Shown here: positions 1 to 11,002 of the stretch, piece by piece | Layout of the letters: the number at the start of each line of letters is the position of its first letter | Position numbering within the stretch: position 1 is the stretch's first letter | Assembly (NCBI GenBank): GCA_022376925.1 | Contig: JAIOJX010000032.1 | Location: forward strand, 114,987,979 to 115,051,978 | From: Tragulus kanchil | Lineage: Eukaryota; Chordata; Mammalia; Artiodactyla; Tragulidae | DNA length: 64,000 nucleotides | Direction of reading: 5' to 3' | Position numbers and translations under genes: made by a program | Notes under the pieces: model-generated | Database searches by the model: none | What the model was told of the DNA's origin: nothing | Seen by the model: the letters and a program-made list of their open reading frames with translations, nothing else

Positions 1-25
1 ACTCGAACTATTGCAGAATAAGTTT

Positions 26-344
26 TTTTTTTAAATTTTTTATTTATCTTTTGAGGAGTGGGGTGAGGAGGGAGGGGGACGGGCGGGCCACTTCTATCGG
101 TCTTTCATTTATCTATTTTCATCTGTCTTTGTTCTTTGGCTCCTGTGGGCCTCCCATCGCGGTGGCCACTGTCGTCGCAGAGCACTGGCTCTGGGCACAC
201 ACACGCCAGAGCTCCAGCTCGGTAATTGGATACATCAGTCCAGCCGCTCCGCGGCACGTGGAATATTCCCAGGCCGGGGATCGAACTGGCATCCCTTGCA
301 CTGCAAGGCAGTGTCCTTACCCACTGGACCACCAGGGGAAGCCC
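26..344 (-). mobile_element. Young tRNA-Glu SINE, extended-tail type
   Basis: Minus strand, read from GGGGCTTCCCCTGGTGGTCC at the right end. B box is GGATCGAACT-like on this strand, the antisense G-rich tract lies at about 53-84, and the tail is an AT-rich run. Flanked by CAGAATAAGTTT (14-25 and 345-356). Confidence 0.9.
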
Positions 345-576
345 CAGAATAAGTTTGAGACTCTTGAAACTTGGCTTGCACTTTGGTATGCTATTTATTT
401 GCCAAATTGTTGTCAGTTTTTTGGCCCGAGCATATTGCATAGCTGTTGTATTGGCAATACTTTAAAAAAAAAAAACTGTTAAAATACTTTTTTTATTAGA
501 AAAGTTAATATAGAAAAGAGTACAATATACTGTCACTCAGAATTAACAAATATTAGTGAAAACTGAAAATTTTTTA

Positions 577-910
577 AAGAGATGGGAATATCAGACTACT
601 TTATCTGTCTCCTGAGAGACCTGTATGCAAGTCAAGAAGTAACAGAACCGAACATAGGACAACAAACTTGTTGAAAATTGGGAAAGGAGTACAACAAGGC
701 TGTATATTGTTACCCTACTTATTTAACTTACATCGTGTGAAATGCCAAACTGGATGAATCAGAAGCTGGAATCAAGATTGCAGGAGAAATATCAACATCC
801 TCAGATACATAGATGATACCACTCTCATGGCAAAAAAATGAAGAGGAACTAAAGAACCTCTTGATGAGAGTGAAAGAGGAGAGAGAAAGGCTGGCTTAAA
901 ACTCAACTTT
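577..910 (+). mobile_element. BovB (RTE) reverse-transcriptase fragment
   Basis: Degenerate frame resembling the BovB RT domain: GVQQGCILLPYLFNL-like, then YIDDTTLMA (normally YADD). A SINE at 911/2024 interrupts it and the element continues at 2300. Frameshifts make it inactive. Repeated at 1690-2023 in D1. Confidence 0.8.
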
Positions 911-1105
911 TGGACTTCCCTGGTGGTCCAGTGGGTAAGGACACCACCTTGCAGTGCAAGGGGCACCAGTTCGATTCCTGGCCTGGGAAGATCCCACATG
1001 CCATGGAGCAGCTGGACTGGTGTGTCCAACTACCTAGCCAGCGCTCTGGAGCACATACACCCAGAGCCAGTGCTCTGCAACGAGAGAGCCACTGCAATGG
1101 GAGGA
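911..1105 (+). mobile_element. Short-tail SINE fragment at end of D1 copy A
   Basis: Head and body of the SINE found intact at 2024-2299, cut at the duplication join. Unlike most duplicated blocks it differs from its partner by substitutions (for example AAGGACACC versus AAAGAGTCC) that match other SINE copies, suggesting mixed reads. Confidence 0.7.
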
Positions 1106-1141
1106 CCAAGAACTATACTCGAACTATTGCAGAATAAGTTT

Positions 1142-1460
1142 TTTTTTTAAATTTTTTATTTATCTTTTGAGGAGTGGGGTGAGGAGGGAGGGGGACGGGC
1201 GGGCCACTTCTATCGGTCTTTCATTTATCTATTTTCATCTGTCTTTGTTCTTTGGCTCCTGTGGGCCTCCCATCGCGGTGGCCACTGTCGTCGCAGAGCA
1301 CTGGCTCTGGGCACACACACGCCAGAGCTCCAGCTCGGTAATTGGATACATCAGTCCAGCCGCTCCGCGGCACGTGGAATATTCCCAGGCCGGGGATCGA
1401 ACTGGCATCCCTTGCACTGCAAGGCAGTGTCCTTACCCACTGGACCACCAGGGGAAGCCC
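1142..1460 (-). mobile_element. Young tRNA-Glu SINE, second copy in D1
   Basis: Same insertion as 26-344, with the same target duplication, in copy B of D1. Confidence 0.85.
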
Positions 1461-1689
1461 CAGAATAAGTTTGAGACTCTTGAAACTTGGCTTGCACTTT
1501 GGTATGCTATTTATTTGCCAAATTGTTGTCAGTTTTTTGGCCCGAGCATATTGCATAGCTGTTGTATTGGCAATACTTTAAAAAAAAACTGTTAAAATAC
1601 TTTTTTTATTAGAAAAGTTAATATAGAAAAGAGTACAATATACTGTCACTCAGAATTAACAAATATTAGTGAAAACTGAAAATTTTTTA

Positions 1690-2023
1690 AAGAGATGGGA
1701 ATATCAGACTACTTTATCTGTCTCCTGAGAGACCTGTATGCAAGTCAAGAAGTAACAGAACCGAACATAGGACAACAAACTTGTTGAAAATTGGGAAAGG
1801 AGTACAACAAGGCTGTATATTGTTACCCTACTTATTTAACTTACATCGTGTGAAATGCCAAACTGGATGAATCAGAAGCTGGAATCAAGATTGCAGGAGA
1901 AATATCAACATCCTCAGATACATAGATGATACCACTCTCATGGCAAAAAAATGAAGAGGAACTAAAGAACCTCTTGATGAGAGTGAAAGAGGAGAGAGAA
2001 AGGCTGGCTTAAAACTCAACTTT
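1690..2023 (+). mobile_element. BovB RT fragment, second copy in D1
   Basis: Repeats 577-910 at an offset of 1113. Confidence 0.8.
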
Positions 2024-2299
2024 TGGACTTCCCTGGTGGTCCAGTGGGTAAAGAGTCCACCTTGCAGTGCAAGGGGTACCAGTTCGATCCCTGGCCTGGG
2101 AAGATCCCACATGCCATGGAGCAGCTGGACTGGTGTGTCCAACTACCGAGCCAGCGCTCTGGAGCACATGCGCCCAGAGCTAGTGCTCTGCAACGAGAGA
2201 GGCCACTGCAATGGGAGGCCCACACAGGCCAAAGAATAAAGATGGATGGAAATAAATAAATAAAAAACCAATAAAAGAGGCCAAAATTGAAAACAAACA
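2024..2299 (+). mobile_element. Short-tail tRNA-Glu SINE inserted in BovB
   Basis: A box TGGTCCAGTGG, B box GGTTCGATCCC. Ends in AATAAAAGAGGCCAAAATT and A-rich tail, without the C-rich extension. Target duplication AACTCAACTTT (2013-2023 and 2300-2310). Confidence 0.9.
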
Positions 2300-2998
2300 A
2301 ACTCAACTTTCAAAAAGACTAAGATCATAGCATCCAGTCCCATCACTTCATGGCATAGAAGGGGAAAAAGTGGGAAGCAGTGACTTTATTTTCTTGGGCT
2401 CCAAAATCACTTTGGGTGGTGACTGTAGCCATAAAATTAAAAGGCAGTTGCTCCTTGGAAGAAAAACTATAACAAACTTAGATAGCATACTAAAAAGCAG
2501 AGATGTCCCTTTGCTGACAGGTGCATATAGTCAAAGCTATGTTTTTTCCAGTAGTCATGTACACATGTGTAAGTTGGATCTTCACAAGAAGACTGAGCGC
2601 TGAAGAACTGATGCCATTGAACTGTGGTGTTGGAGAAGACTCTTGAGAGTCCCTTGGACTGCAAGGAGATCAAGTCAGTCAGTCCTATAGGAAATCAACC
2701 CTGAATATTCATTGGAAGGACTGATGCTGAAGCTTCAGTACTTTGGCCTCATGATGCAAAGAGATGACTCGTTGGAAAATACCCTGATGCTGGGGAAAAT
2801 AGGAGGCAAAAAGAAAAGGTGATGACAGAGGACAGGATAGTTGGATGGCATCGTTCACTCAATAGACATGAGTTTGAGCAAGCTCTGGGAGACAGTGAAG
2901 GATAGGGAAGCCTGGTGTGCTGGGGTTGGACACTCTTTGCAATCTATTGCAAAGAGTTGGACATGACTGAGTAACTGAATGGAACCGAACTAAACTGA
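2300..2998 (+). mobile_element. BovB 3' part
   Basis: Frame DFIFLGSKITLGGDCSHKI and LLLGRKTITNLDSILKSRDV matches the BovB C-terminal region, followed by the BovB/ART2-type end (CAAAGAGTTGGACATGACTG, then GAACCGAACTAAACTGA). Confidence 0.85.
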
Positions 2999-3230
2999 TG
3001 GTAGTTTTATATATACTTTTCTAAGGAACTTCTATACCGTTCTCCATAGAGGTCCTACCAATTTGTAGTCCCACCAACAATGAAGGGGAGAGCTCCCTTT
3101 CCTCCACGCCCTCTCCAATGTTTATTGTTTGTAGACATTTTGGTGATGGCCATTCTGACTGGTGTGAGGTGATATATTTGTAATTCTGATTTGCATTTCT
3201 CTAATAATTAGTGATGTTGAATGTCTTTTA

Positions 3231-4158
3231 TCAGTGCAAGGGTACCAGTTCGATCCTGGCCTGGGAAGATCCCACATGCCATGGAGCAGCTGGACTGGTG
3301 TGTCCAACTACCGAGCCAGCGCTCTGAGCACATGCGCCCAGAGCTAGTGCTCTGCAACGAGAGAGCCACTGCAATGGGAGGCACACAAGCCAAAGAATAA
3401 AGATGGATGGAAATAAATAAATAAAAAACCAATAAAAGAGGCCAAAATTGAAAACAAACAAACTCAACTTTCAAAAAGACTAAGATCATAGCATCCAGTC
3501 CCATCACTTCATGGCATAGAAGGGAAAAAGTGGGAAGCAGTGACTTTATTTTCTTGGGCTCCAAAATCACTTTGGGTGGTGACTGTAGCCATAAAATTAA
3601 AAGGCAGTTGCTCCTTGGAAGAAAAACTATAACAAACTTAGATAGCATACTAAAAAGCAGAGATGTCCCTTTGCTGACAGGTGCATATAGTCAAAGCTAT
3701 GTTTTTTCCAGTAGTCATGTACACATGTGTAAGTTGGATCTTCACAAGAAGACTGAGCGCTGAAGAACTGATGCCATTGAACTGTGGTGTTGGAGAAGAC
3801 TCTTGAGAGTCCCTTGGACTGCAAGGAGATCAAGTCAGTCAGTCCTATAGGAAATCAACCCTGAATATTCATTGGAAGGACTGATGCTGAAGCTTCAGTA
3901 CTTTGGCCTCATGATGCAAAGAGATGACTCGTTGGAAAATACCCTGATGCTGGGGAAAATAGGAGGCAAAAAGAAAAGGTGATGACAGAGGACAGGATAG
4001 TTGGATGGCATCGTTCACTCAATAGACATGAGTTTGAGCAAGCTCTGGGAGACAGTGAAGGATAGGGAAGCCTGGTGTGCTGGGGTTGGACACTCTTTGC
4101 AATCTATTGCAAAGAGTTGGACATGACTGAGTAACTGAATGGAACCGAACTAAACTGA
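3231..4158 (+). mobile_element. SINE plus BovB, second copy in D2
   Basis: SINE 3231-3459 and BovB 3460-4158 repeat 2065-2998. The SINE lacks its first 40 bases at the join. Confidence 0.85.
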
Positions 4159-4419
4159 TGGTAGTTTTATATATACTTTTCTAAGGAACTTCTATACCGT
4201 TCTCCATAGAGGTCCTACCAATTTGTAGTCCCACCAACAATGAAGGGGAGAGCTCCCTTTCCTCCACGCCCTCTCCAATGTTTATTGTTTGTAGACATTT
4301 TGGTGATGGCCATTCTGACTGGTGTGAGGTGATATATTTGTAATTCTGATTTGCATTTCTCTAATAATTAGTGATGTTGAATGTCTTTTCATGGCCTGTG
4401 GGCCCTCTCTATGTCTTCT

Positions 4420-4421
<2 letters not shown>

Positions 4422-4450
<29 letters not shown>

Positions 4451-4750
4451 TATTTTTGGGTGGGGGTCAGGTTGGGGAGGGAGGGGAGCGGGCGGGCCAC
4501 TTCCATTGGTCTTTCGTTTCTCTGTTTTCATCCGTCTTTGTTCTTTGGCTCCTGTGGGCCTCCCATCGCGGTGGCCTCTGTCCTTGCAGAGCACCGGCTC
4601 TGGGCGCATGCACTCCAGAGCTCCGGCTCGGTAATTGGACACATGGGTCCAGCTGCTCCGCGGCCCGTGGGATCTTCCCAGGCCAGGGATGGAACCGGCG
4701 CCCCTTGCACTACAAGGTGGTGTCCTTACCCACTGGACCACCAGGGGAAG
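4422..4750 (-). mobile_element. Young SINE, extended-tail type
   Basis: Target duplication CCCTCTCTATGTCTTCTTT (4403-4421 and 4751-4769). G-rich tract at 4457-4495 reads GGGTGGGGGTCAGGTTGGGG then AGGGAGGGG. Confidence 0.92.
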
Positions 4751-4800
4751 CCCTCTCTATGTCTTCTTTAGAGAATGTCTATTTAGATCTTCTGCCCTAT

Positions 4801-5076
4801 TTTTTTTTTTTTTAATTTTGGCCTCTTTTATTGGTTATTTATTTATTTATTTTCATCCATCTTTATTCTTTGGCCTGTGTGGGCCTCCCATTGCAGTGGC
4901 CTCTCTCATTGCAGAGCACTAGCTCTGGGCGCATGCAGTCTAGAGCACTGGCTTGTAATTGGAGACACCAGTCCAGCCGCTCTGCGGCATATGGGATCAT
5001 TCCATATGGAGGATTGAACCGGTGCCCCTTGCACTGCAAGATGGACTTTTTATCCACTGGACCACCAGGGAAGCCC
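4801..5076 (-). mobile_element. Short-tail SINE
   Basis: Poly(T) then AATTTTGGCCTCTTTTATTGG, body and head ending AAGCCC. Weak target duplication CTTCTGC. Inserted in the old L1. Confidence 0.85.
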
Positions 5077-5379
5077 TTCTGCTCACTTTTGGATTGGGTT
5101 TTTTTTTTTTTTTGCTATTGCATTGCATGAACTGTTGGTGTATTTTGGAGATTAATTCCTTGTCAGTTGCTTTGTTTTGCAAATATTTTTTCCCATTCTG
5201 TATTATTCTAAAGTTTCTTTTTCTTTTCCATTTTTGTCTAAATTGTAATTAGCCTGGCCTTCCTCTGCACTCAAGTCCTGGTCCTCTTTTCTATGCAGAT
5301 GACTAGCTTAACTCCTTATAACTCTTATAGTGGAAAAGCACTGAACTAAAGAATAATAAAATGGAAAAAGTTTGAGCTT

Positions 5380-5530
5380 TGGTGCTTGATTCCAGTGCTT
5401 GTTCTACCAGCTGTTTACTGTAATGAGGTATTTTACCTCATGAGCTTACATTTCTTTTTCTGTAAATTGGGGTAAATCCTCAAAATACACCTATTTGGTG
5501 GTATAGTTTGAGGATTAAATGAGAACATGC
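5380..5530 (-). mobile_element. MIR fragment
   Basis: Resembles antisense MIR: tracts like CTCATGAGCTTACATTTC, TCTGTAAATTGGGG and GAGGATTAAATGAG in order. Confidence 0.6.
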
Positions 5531-5785
5531 TTGTAAAATTCTTTTTTTTTTTTTTAAATTTTAAGCTATTAATATTCCCCTTCCTTGCTGTAGAGGATCT
5601 TCAACTCTTAGTACACATAGGAATTTCTGGGAAACTTGGTAAAATTTCCAGGCCTCACTCCAAGAGATTCTGATTTAGTAGGTCAAGGTTGAGACTCAAG
5701 AATCTGAGTTTAAACAAAGTCCTTGGGTAATTTTGAAGCAGATCATCAACTTTTAGAAATGTCTTTTTAGAAATGAACTATCTTT

Positions 5786-6033
5786 GGGCTTCCCTGGTGG
5801 TCCAGTGGATGGGGAATCTACCTTGCAGTGCAGGGGCTGCCAGTTCGATCCCTGACCTGGGAGGATCCCATGTGCCGCGGAGCAGCTGGACCAGCTGGAT
5901 CAGCGCATGCACCCAGAGCTGCTGCTCTGCTATAAGAGAGGCTGCTGTGGTGGGAGGCCCACACATTCCAGAGGATAGAGATGGATGAAGACAGATGGAG
6001 AACCAATAAAGGAGGCCAACATTTAAAAAAAAA
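5786..6033 (+). mobile_element. Short-tail SINE
   Basis: Ends ACCAATAAAGGAGGCCAAC plus A-run. Target duplication AGAAATGAACTATCTTT (5769-5785) and one-mismatch partner at 6034-6050. Confidence 0.9.
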
Positions 6034-6162
6034 AGAAATGCACTATCTTTGATTGCAAATGTAGTTTTACTAATAAATAACTTACATCTGTTTCCACTTT
6101 CTGATCCTTTGTGTTTCTTCTAATATAAAATGAACTTTTTGATCTGTCTTGGCTGTAAAAAA

Positions 6163-6320
6163 AATTTTTTTTTTTAAACTTTTTTTGGCTGTGCTGGGTC
6201 TTTGTTGATGTGTGGGTTTAGCTGCTCTGCGGTATGTGGGATCTTCCCGGATCAGGGATCAAACCTGTGTCTTCTGCATTGGCAGATGGATTCTTATCCA
6301 CTGAGCCACAAGGGAAGCCC
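6163..6320 (-). mobile_element. Short CHR-type tRNA SINE
   Basis: About 160 bp: TTTTTTTGGCTGTGCTGGGTC tail end, ATCAGGGATCAAACC B-box region, AAGGGAAGCCC head. Related to 57077-57242. Confidence 0.85.
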
Positions 6321-6472
6321 GGTAAAAATTTTTAAATGTTGGTATTATAATGCTAAATTTTTGATCTGCCTGTTGCCACTTTTTGGCAGAGATTCAAAAG
6401 AGGTAGTTAAATGTTTTCTTCTTTAGGAATTTAGATTATTTTTCCTTTTATGAAAATGTGTGAAACTATCTT

Positions 6473-6545
6473 TTTTTTTTAATTTTATTTTACTTTTTAC
6501 TTTTACAGAGTTTTGTTGTTTACAGACATGTATGATCCCAGATTA
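6473..6545 (-). mobile_element. 73-bp 5'-truncated L1 insertion
   Basis: Poly(T) followed by the terminal L1 3'UTR (ACTTTTACAGAGTTTTGTTG then TTTACAGACATGTATG). Target duplication TGAAACTATCTT on both sides. Confidence 0.85.
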
Positions 6546-7048
6546 TGAAACTATCTTAAGCAAAATAATTTAAAGGTACAGGGATGGCTCATGAAAGCCT
6601 GAGTCAGGATGAAGTTAGGCCTCAGGAATCAGGGACCAGAACACATAAGGAAAGTCAAGAAGTTCTTGCTGTCTCTGTCTTTTTTCTTTGCAAATTGGCT
6701 CAATTCCTTAACTTTTTCTGCCTTGAAGAAAATGGCCATGGACAACAGCTCCTAAGTTTATATCACTTCCATTTTAGAAAGCAGCCCTACTGAGGCTGGA
6801 ATATCCTAATTCCAATTCCAAATTGCCAGGAAAGGAGTTGTGATTGGTCCATAGTGTGTAGAACACCACCAACCTTGGCTACAGAAGGGCCATATTGTAA
6901 GGATTGGAGGGTGCTAGAGGTAGTCAGAGTTAGGTATTCACCACATTTATGAAAATATTTCACTAATTGTAGAATTGCAATATAGTATTTTGCATAGAAA
7001 TCTTATAATTGGTTCTTTTGTAAAAATGTTTTTCATTACTAATTTAAT
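6546..7048. other. Unassigned intron or flank
   Basis: No gene or repeat recognised. A 69-codon open stretch at 6584-6793 shows no known motif or splice pattern and is probably chance. Confidence 0.5.
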
Positions 7049-8002
7049 TTTAATCTTATTACTTTATATTGGAATATACTTGATTAATAATGTGTTAATT
7101 TCAGAGTATAGCAAAGTAATTCACTTATACATATACATGTATGTATTCTTTTCTTTCTTTTTTTTTTTAAAGATTTATTTATGTATTTATTTTGGGCGGG
7201 AGTCGGGTTGGGGAGGGAGGGGAGCGGGCGGGCCACTTCCATTGGTCTTTCATTTCTCTATTTTCATCCATCTTTGTTCCTTGGCTCCTGTGGGCCTCCC
7301 ATCGCGGTGGCGTCTGTCGTTGCAGAGCGCCAGCTCTGGGTGCATGCGCTCCAGAGCTGCGGCTCGGTGATTGGACGCATCAGTCCAGCTGCTCTGCGGC
7401 ATGTGGGATCTTCCCAGGCCAGGGCTCGAACCGGCGCCCCTTGCACTGCAAGGCGGTGTCCTTATCCACTGGACCACCAGGGGAAGCCTGTATGTATTCT
7501 TTTCCAAATTCTTTTGCTATTTAGGATATTACAGAGTATTCTGGGCTATACAGTGTGTCTTTATTGGCTATCTGTTTTAAACACAGCAGTTTGTATGTGT
7601 CAATCCCAAACTCCCAATCTATCCCTTCCCTTCCCCCTTCTACCCTGGTAACCATAAGTTCATTTTCTGAGAGTCTGTTTTATAAATAAATTTGTTTGTA
7701 TCATATTTTTTTAGATTCTGCATGTAAGAGTTATCACATGAAATCTGTCCTTCTCTGACTTACTTCACTTAGTATGGTATCTCCAGGTCTACCCATGTTG
7801 CTGCAAATAGTGTTATTTCATTCTTTTTAATTGCTGAGTAGTATTCCATTGTATATATAATACCACATCTTTATCCATTCATCTGCCAATGGACATTTAG
7901 TTTGCTTCCAAGTCTTGCCTATTGTAAAAAACACTGCAATGACCATTGGAGTGTATGTATCCTTTCTAACCATGGTTTTCTAGGGTTTGAGAAAAGATTG
8001 GA
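7049..8002 (-). mobile_element. Old L1 3'UTR and ORF2 end, D3 copy A
   Basis: Antisense 3'UTR (GTGTTAATTTCAGAGTATAG, CAAAGTAATTCACTTATACA) followed by ORF2 C-terminal remnants (GAGTAGTATTCCATTGTATA). Split by the SINE at 7154-7488. Confidence 0.8.
7154..7488 (-). mobile_element. Young SINE, extended-tail type
   Basis: Target duplication TGTATGTATTCTTTTC (7138-7153 and 7489-7504). Antisense tail reads AAAGATTTATTTATGTATTT, i.e. TCTTT on the SINE strand. Confidence 0.93.
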
Positions 8003-8175
8003 GGGTGCTACGAGGGCCATATTGTAAGGATTGGAGGGTGCTAGAGGTAGTCAGAGTTAGGTATTCACCACATTTATGAAAATATTTCACTAATTGTAGA
8101 ATTGCAATATAGTATTTTGCATAGAAATCTTATAATTGGTTCTTTTGTAAAAATGTTTTTCATTACTAATTTAAT

Positions 8176-9310
8176 TTTAATCTTATTACTTTATATTGGA
8201 ATATACTTGATTAATAATGTGTTAATTTCAGAGTATAGCAAAGTAATTCACTTATACATATACATGTATGTATTCTTTTCTTTCTTTTTTTTTTTAAAGA
8301 TTTATTTATGTATTTATTTTGGGCGGGAGTCGGGTTGGGGAGGGAGGGGAGCGGGCGGGCCACTTCCATTGGTCTTTCATTTCTCTATTTTCATCCATCT
8401 TTGTTCCTTGGCTCCTGTGGGCCTCCCATCGCGGTGGCGTCTGTCGTTGCAGAGCGCCAGCTCTGGGTGCATGCGCTCCAGAGCTGCGGCTCGGTGATTG
8501 GACGCATCAGTCCAGCTGCTCTGCGGCATGTGGGATCTTCCCAGGCCAGGGCTCGAACCGGCGCCCCTTGCACTGCAAGGCGGTGTCCTTATCCACTGGA
8601 CCACCAGGGGAAGCCTGTATGTATTCTTTTCCAAATTCTTTTGCTATTTAGGATATTACAGAGTATTCTGGGCTATACAGTGTGTCTTTATTGGCTATCT
8701 GTTTTAAACACAGCAGTTTGTATGTGTCAATCCCAAACTCCCAATCTATCCCTTCCCTTCCCCCTTCTACCCTGGTAACCATAAGTTCATTTTCTGAGAG
8801 TCTGTTTTATAAATAAATTTGTTTGTATCATATTTTTTTAGATTCTGCATGTAAGAGTTATCACATGAAATCTGTCCTTCTCTGACTTACTTCACTTAGT
8901 ATGGTATCTCCAGGTCTACCCATGTTGCTGCAAATAGTGTTATTTCATTCTTTTTAATTGCTGAGTAGTATTCCATTGTATATATAATACCACATCTTTA
9001 TCCATTCATCTGCCAATGGACATTTAGTTTGCTTCCAAGTCTTGCCTATTGTAAAAAACACTGCAATGACCATTGGAGTGTATGTATCCTTTCTAACCAT
9101 GGTTTTCTAGGGTTTGAGAAAAGTCCCAGGAGTGGGATTGCTGGATCATATGGTAGTTTTATTTTCAGTTTCTTGAGGAGCCTCCATACTGTTCAGTATA
9201 TTGACTATACCAATTTACATTCCCATCAACAGTATAGGAGGGTTACCTTCTCTCCACACCCTCTCCAGTGTTTATCTGACTGGTGTGAAGTGATAGCTTT
9301 TAGGGTTTTT
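8176..9310 (-). mobile_element. Old L1, D3 copy B and continuation
   Basis: Repeats 7049-8002, then continues further into ORF2 (CCACACCCTCTCCAGTGTTT) to the SINE at 9311. Confidence 0.8.
8281..8615 (-). mobile_element. Young SINE, second copy in D3
   Basis: Same insertion and same target duplication as 7154-7488. Confidence 0.88.
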
Positions 9311-9672
9311 TAAATATTATTTATTTGTTTTTTTTTTTTTTTTTTATTTATTTGTTTTTGACTATGCTGGGTCTTCATTGCTGTGCAGGCTTTCTCTAGT
9401 TGCACCAGGCAGGGTCTATTCTCTAGTTGCAGTACATGGGCTTCTCATTTCAGTGACTTCTCATTTCAGAACACAGATTCTAGGGCACTTGGGCTTCAGT
9501 ATTGCAGCGCATGGGCTCTATAGTTCTGGCCTGGATTCTAGTGCACAGGCTTAGAAGTTGTGGCACATAGCTTATTTGTTTCACAGCATATGGGATCTTC
9601 TGGATCAGGGATTGAATCCATGTCTCCTGTATTAGCAGGCAGATTCTTTACCACTGAGCCACCTGGGAAGCC
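9311..9672 (-). mobile_element. CHR-type SINE, full length
   Basis: Tail GACTATGCTGGGTCTTCATT, two inner GGGCTT repeats, B-box region GATCAGGGATTGAATCCATG, head ending CTGGGAAGCC. Inserted in the old L1, which resumes at 9673. Repeated at about 10443-10803. Confidence 0.85.
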
Positions 9673-9872
9673 TCATTGTGTAGTTTGATTTGCATTTCTC
9701 TAATAGTTAGCATTGTTGAGCATGGTTCTGTGATTTATATCAAAGTGCTCTGCCTTTTTTTTTTCCATCAAGAGTTTTATAAGTGCTGGGAAAACTGTGA
9801 AAAAATTAAATTAGAACATTCTTTAGCACCATACAAAAAACTAAAGTCAGAATGGATTAAAGAGACCTAAAT
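9673..9872 (-). mobile_element. L1 with 5' inversion
   Basis: Minus-strand ORF2 remnant to about 9755, then a + strand ORF2 piece at 9770-9872 (frame like ENCEKIKLEHSLAPYKK then SEWIKET), which lies upstream in ORF2. This order fits twin-priming inversion at insertion. Repeated at 10804-11002. Confidence 0.65.
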
Positions 9873-10297
9873 ATAATTGATTCTTGTGGGAAAAAGTAGT
9901 AGAAACAGGCTAAAAGAAAAAGTGGGCTTTTGTTTTTATTCTTAGTCAGGTACCAGATGGGGTGGAGCCTTCTGTAGTCACTTCTGCTGAACTGGGTTGT
10001 TTAATCAAGAGTGGTTTTTAAAAATTGCTTTTGGATATAGATTTTTTCTTTTAAAATTACATAATTTTGAATATAAAATATTTATCATCCTTGTTTTATA
10101 TATTTGAACTTAATGATTTTTTCAAATGAAGAAAAAATTATGTGAAGTTGTGAAGGGAATTGTCAGGAATACCAGGTTTTTGAATCAGACAGTCTGGCAT
10201 TTTACTTTTTTTCTGTCATTTAGTGCTGTATGACTATTTGACCTCTCTGCACAGTAAACATTATAATCTTTGTATCAGGGTAGCTGTCTATTTTTTT

Positions 10298-11002
10298 CAG
10301 TTTCTTGAGGAGCCTCCATACTGTTCAGTATATTGACTATACCAATTTACATTCCCATCAACAGTATAGGAGGGTTACCTTCTCCCACACCCTCTCCAGT
10401 GTTTATCTGACTGGTGTGAAGTGATAGCTTTTAGGGTTTTTTAAATATTATTTATTTGTTTTTTTTTTTTTTTTTTATTTATTTGTTTTTGACTATGCTG
10501 GGTCTTCATTGCTGTGCAGGCTTTCTCTAGTTGCACCAGGCAGGGTCTATTCTCTAGTTGCAGTACATGGGCTTCTCATTTCAGTGACTTCTCATTTCAG
10601 AACACAGATTCTAGGGCACTTGGGCTTCAGTATTGCAGCGCATGGGCTCTATAGTTCTGGCCTGGATTCTAGTGCACAGGCTTAGAAGTTGTGGCACATA
10701 GCTTATTTGTTTCACAGCATATGGGATCTTCTGGATCAGGGATTGAATCCATGTCTCCTGTATTAGCAGGCAGATTCTTTACCACTGAGCCACCTGGGAA
10801 GCCTCATTGTGTAGTTTGATTTGCATTTCTCTAATAGTTAGCATTGTTGAGCATGGTTCTGTGATTTATATCAAAGTGCTCTGCCTTTTGTTTTCCATCA
10901 AGAGTTTTATAAGTGCTGGGAAAACTGTGAAAAAATTAAATTAGAACATTCTTTAGCACCATACAAAAAACTAAAGTCAGAATGGATTAAAGAGACCTAA
11001 AT
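10298..11002 (-). mobile_element. L1, CHR SINE and inverted L1 piece, D4 copy B
   Basis: Repeats 9166-9872: L1 10298-10442, SINE about 10443-10803, L1 10804-10890, inverted piece 10900-11002. Confidence 0.8.

Larger units (their letters stand above)
1..2235. repeat. Tandem duplication D1, unit about 1116 bp
   Basis: Copy A 1-1105, copy B 1117-2235. Offset 1116 falling to 1113 because an A-run near 465 is shorter in copy B. Both copies contain the same SINE with the same target duplication (CAGAATAAGTTT). Copy A continues beyond the window start or begins exactly at it. Confidence 0.9.
2065..4389. repeat. Tandem duplication D2, unit about 1163 bp
   Basis: Copy A 2065-3229, copy B 3231-4389. 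Offset 1167 at the start and 1160 at the end. The first 170 bases of copy B have about seven single-base losses, mostly in short runs (GGGG to GGG, CCC to CC), typical of unpolished read ends. Confidence 0.9.
2999..5216 (-). mobile_element. Old L1 ORF2 remnant, in pieces
   Basis: Minus-strand ORF2 fragments at 2999-3229, 4159-4402, 4751-4800 and 5077-5216, recognisable by GGTGTGAGGTGATAT, TTTGCATTTCTCTAATAATTA and GGAGATTAATTCCTTGTCAG. SINEs at 4422 and 4801 and the D2 join split it. Confidence 0.8.
6887..9123. repeat. Tandem duplication D3, unit 1127 bp
   Basis: Copy A 6887-7996, copy B about 8014-9123, essentially identical, each holding the SINE with TGTATGTATTCTTTTC target duplications. 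The join near 7997-8013 repeats the phrase ATTGGAGGGTGCTA twice. Confidence 0.9.

Noticed and set aside
51..482. Many 60-170 codon open frames with shared phrases such as GPPIAVASVVAEH, VQWVRTPPCSARGAGSIPGLG or MDTSVQPLRGTWDLPRPG
   Set aside because: They recur in all frames wherever the tRNA-derived SINE occurs. They are translations of SINE body sequence, not genes.
6584..6793. 69-codon open frame
   Set aside because: No homology recognised, no exon boundaries, weak context. Length is expected by chance.
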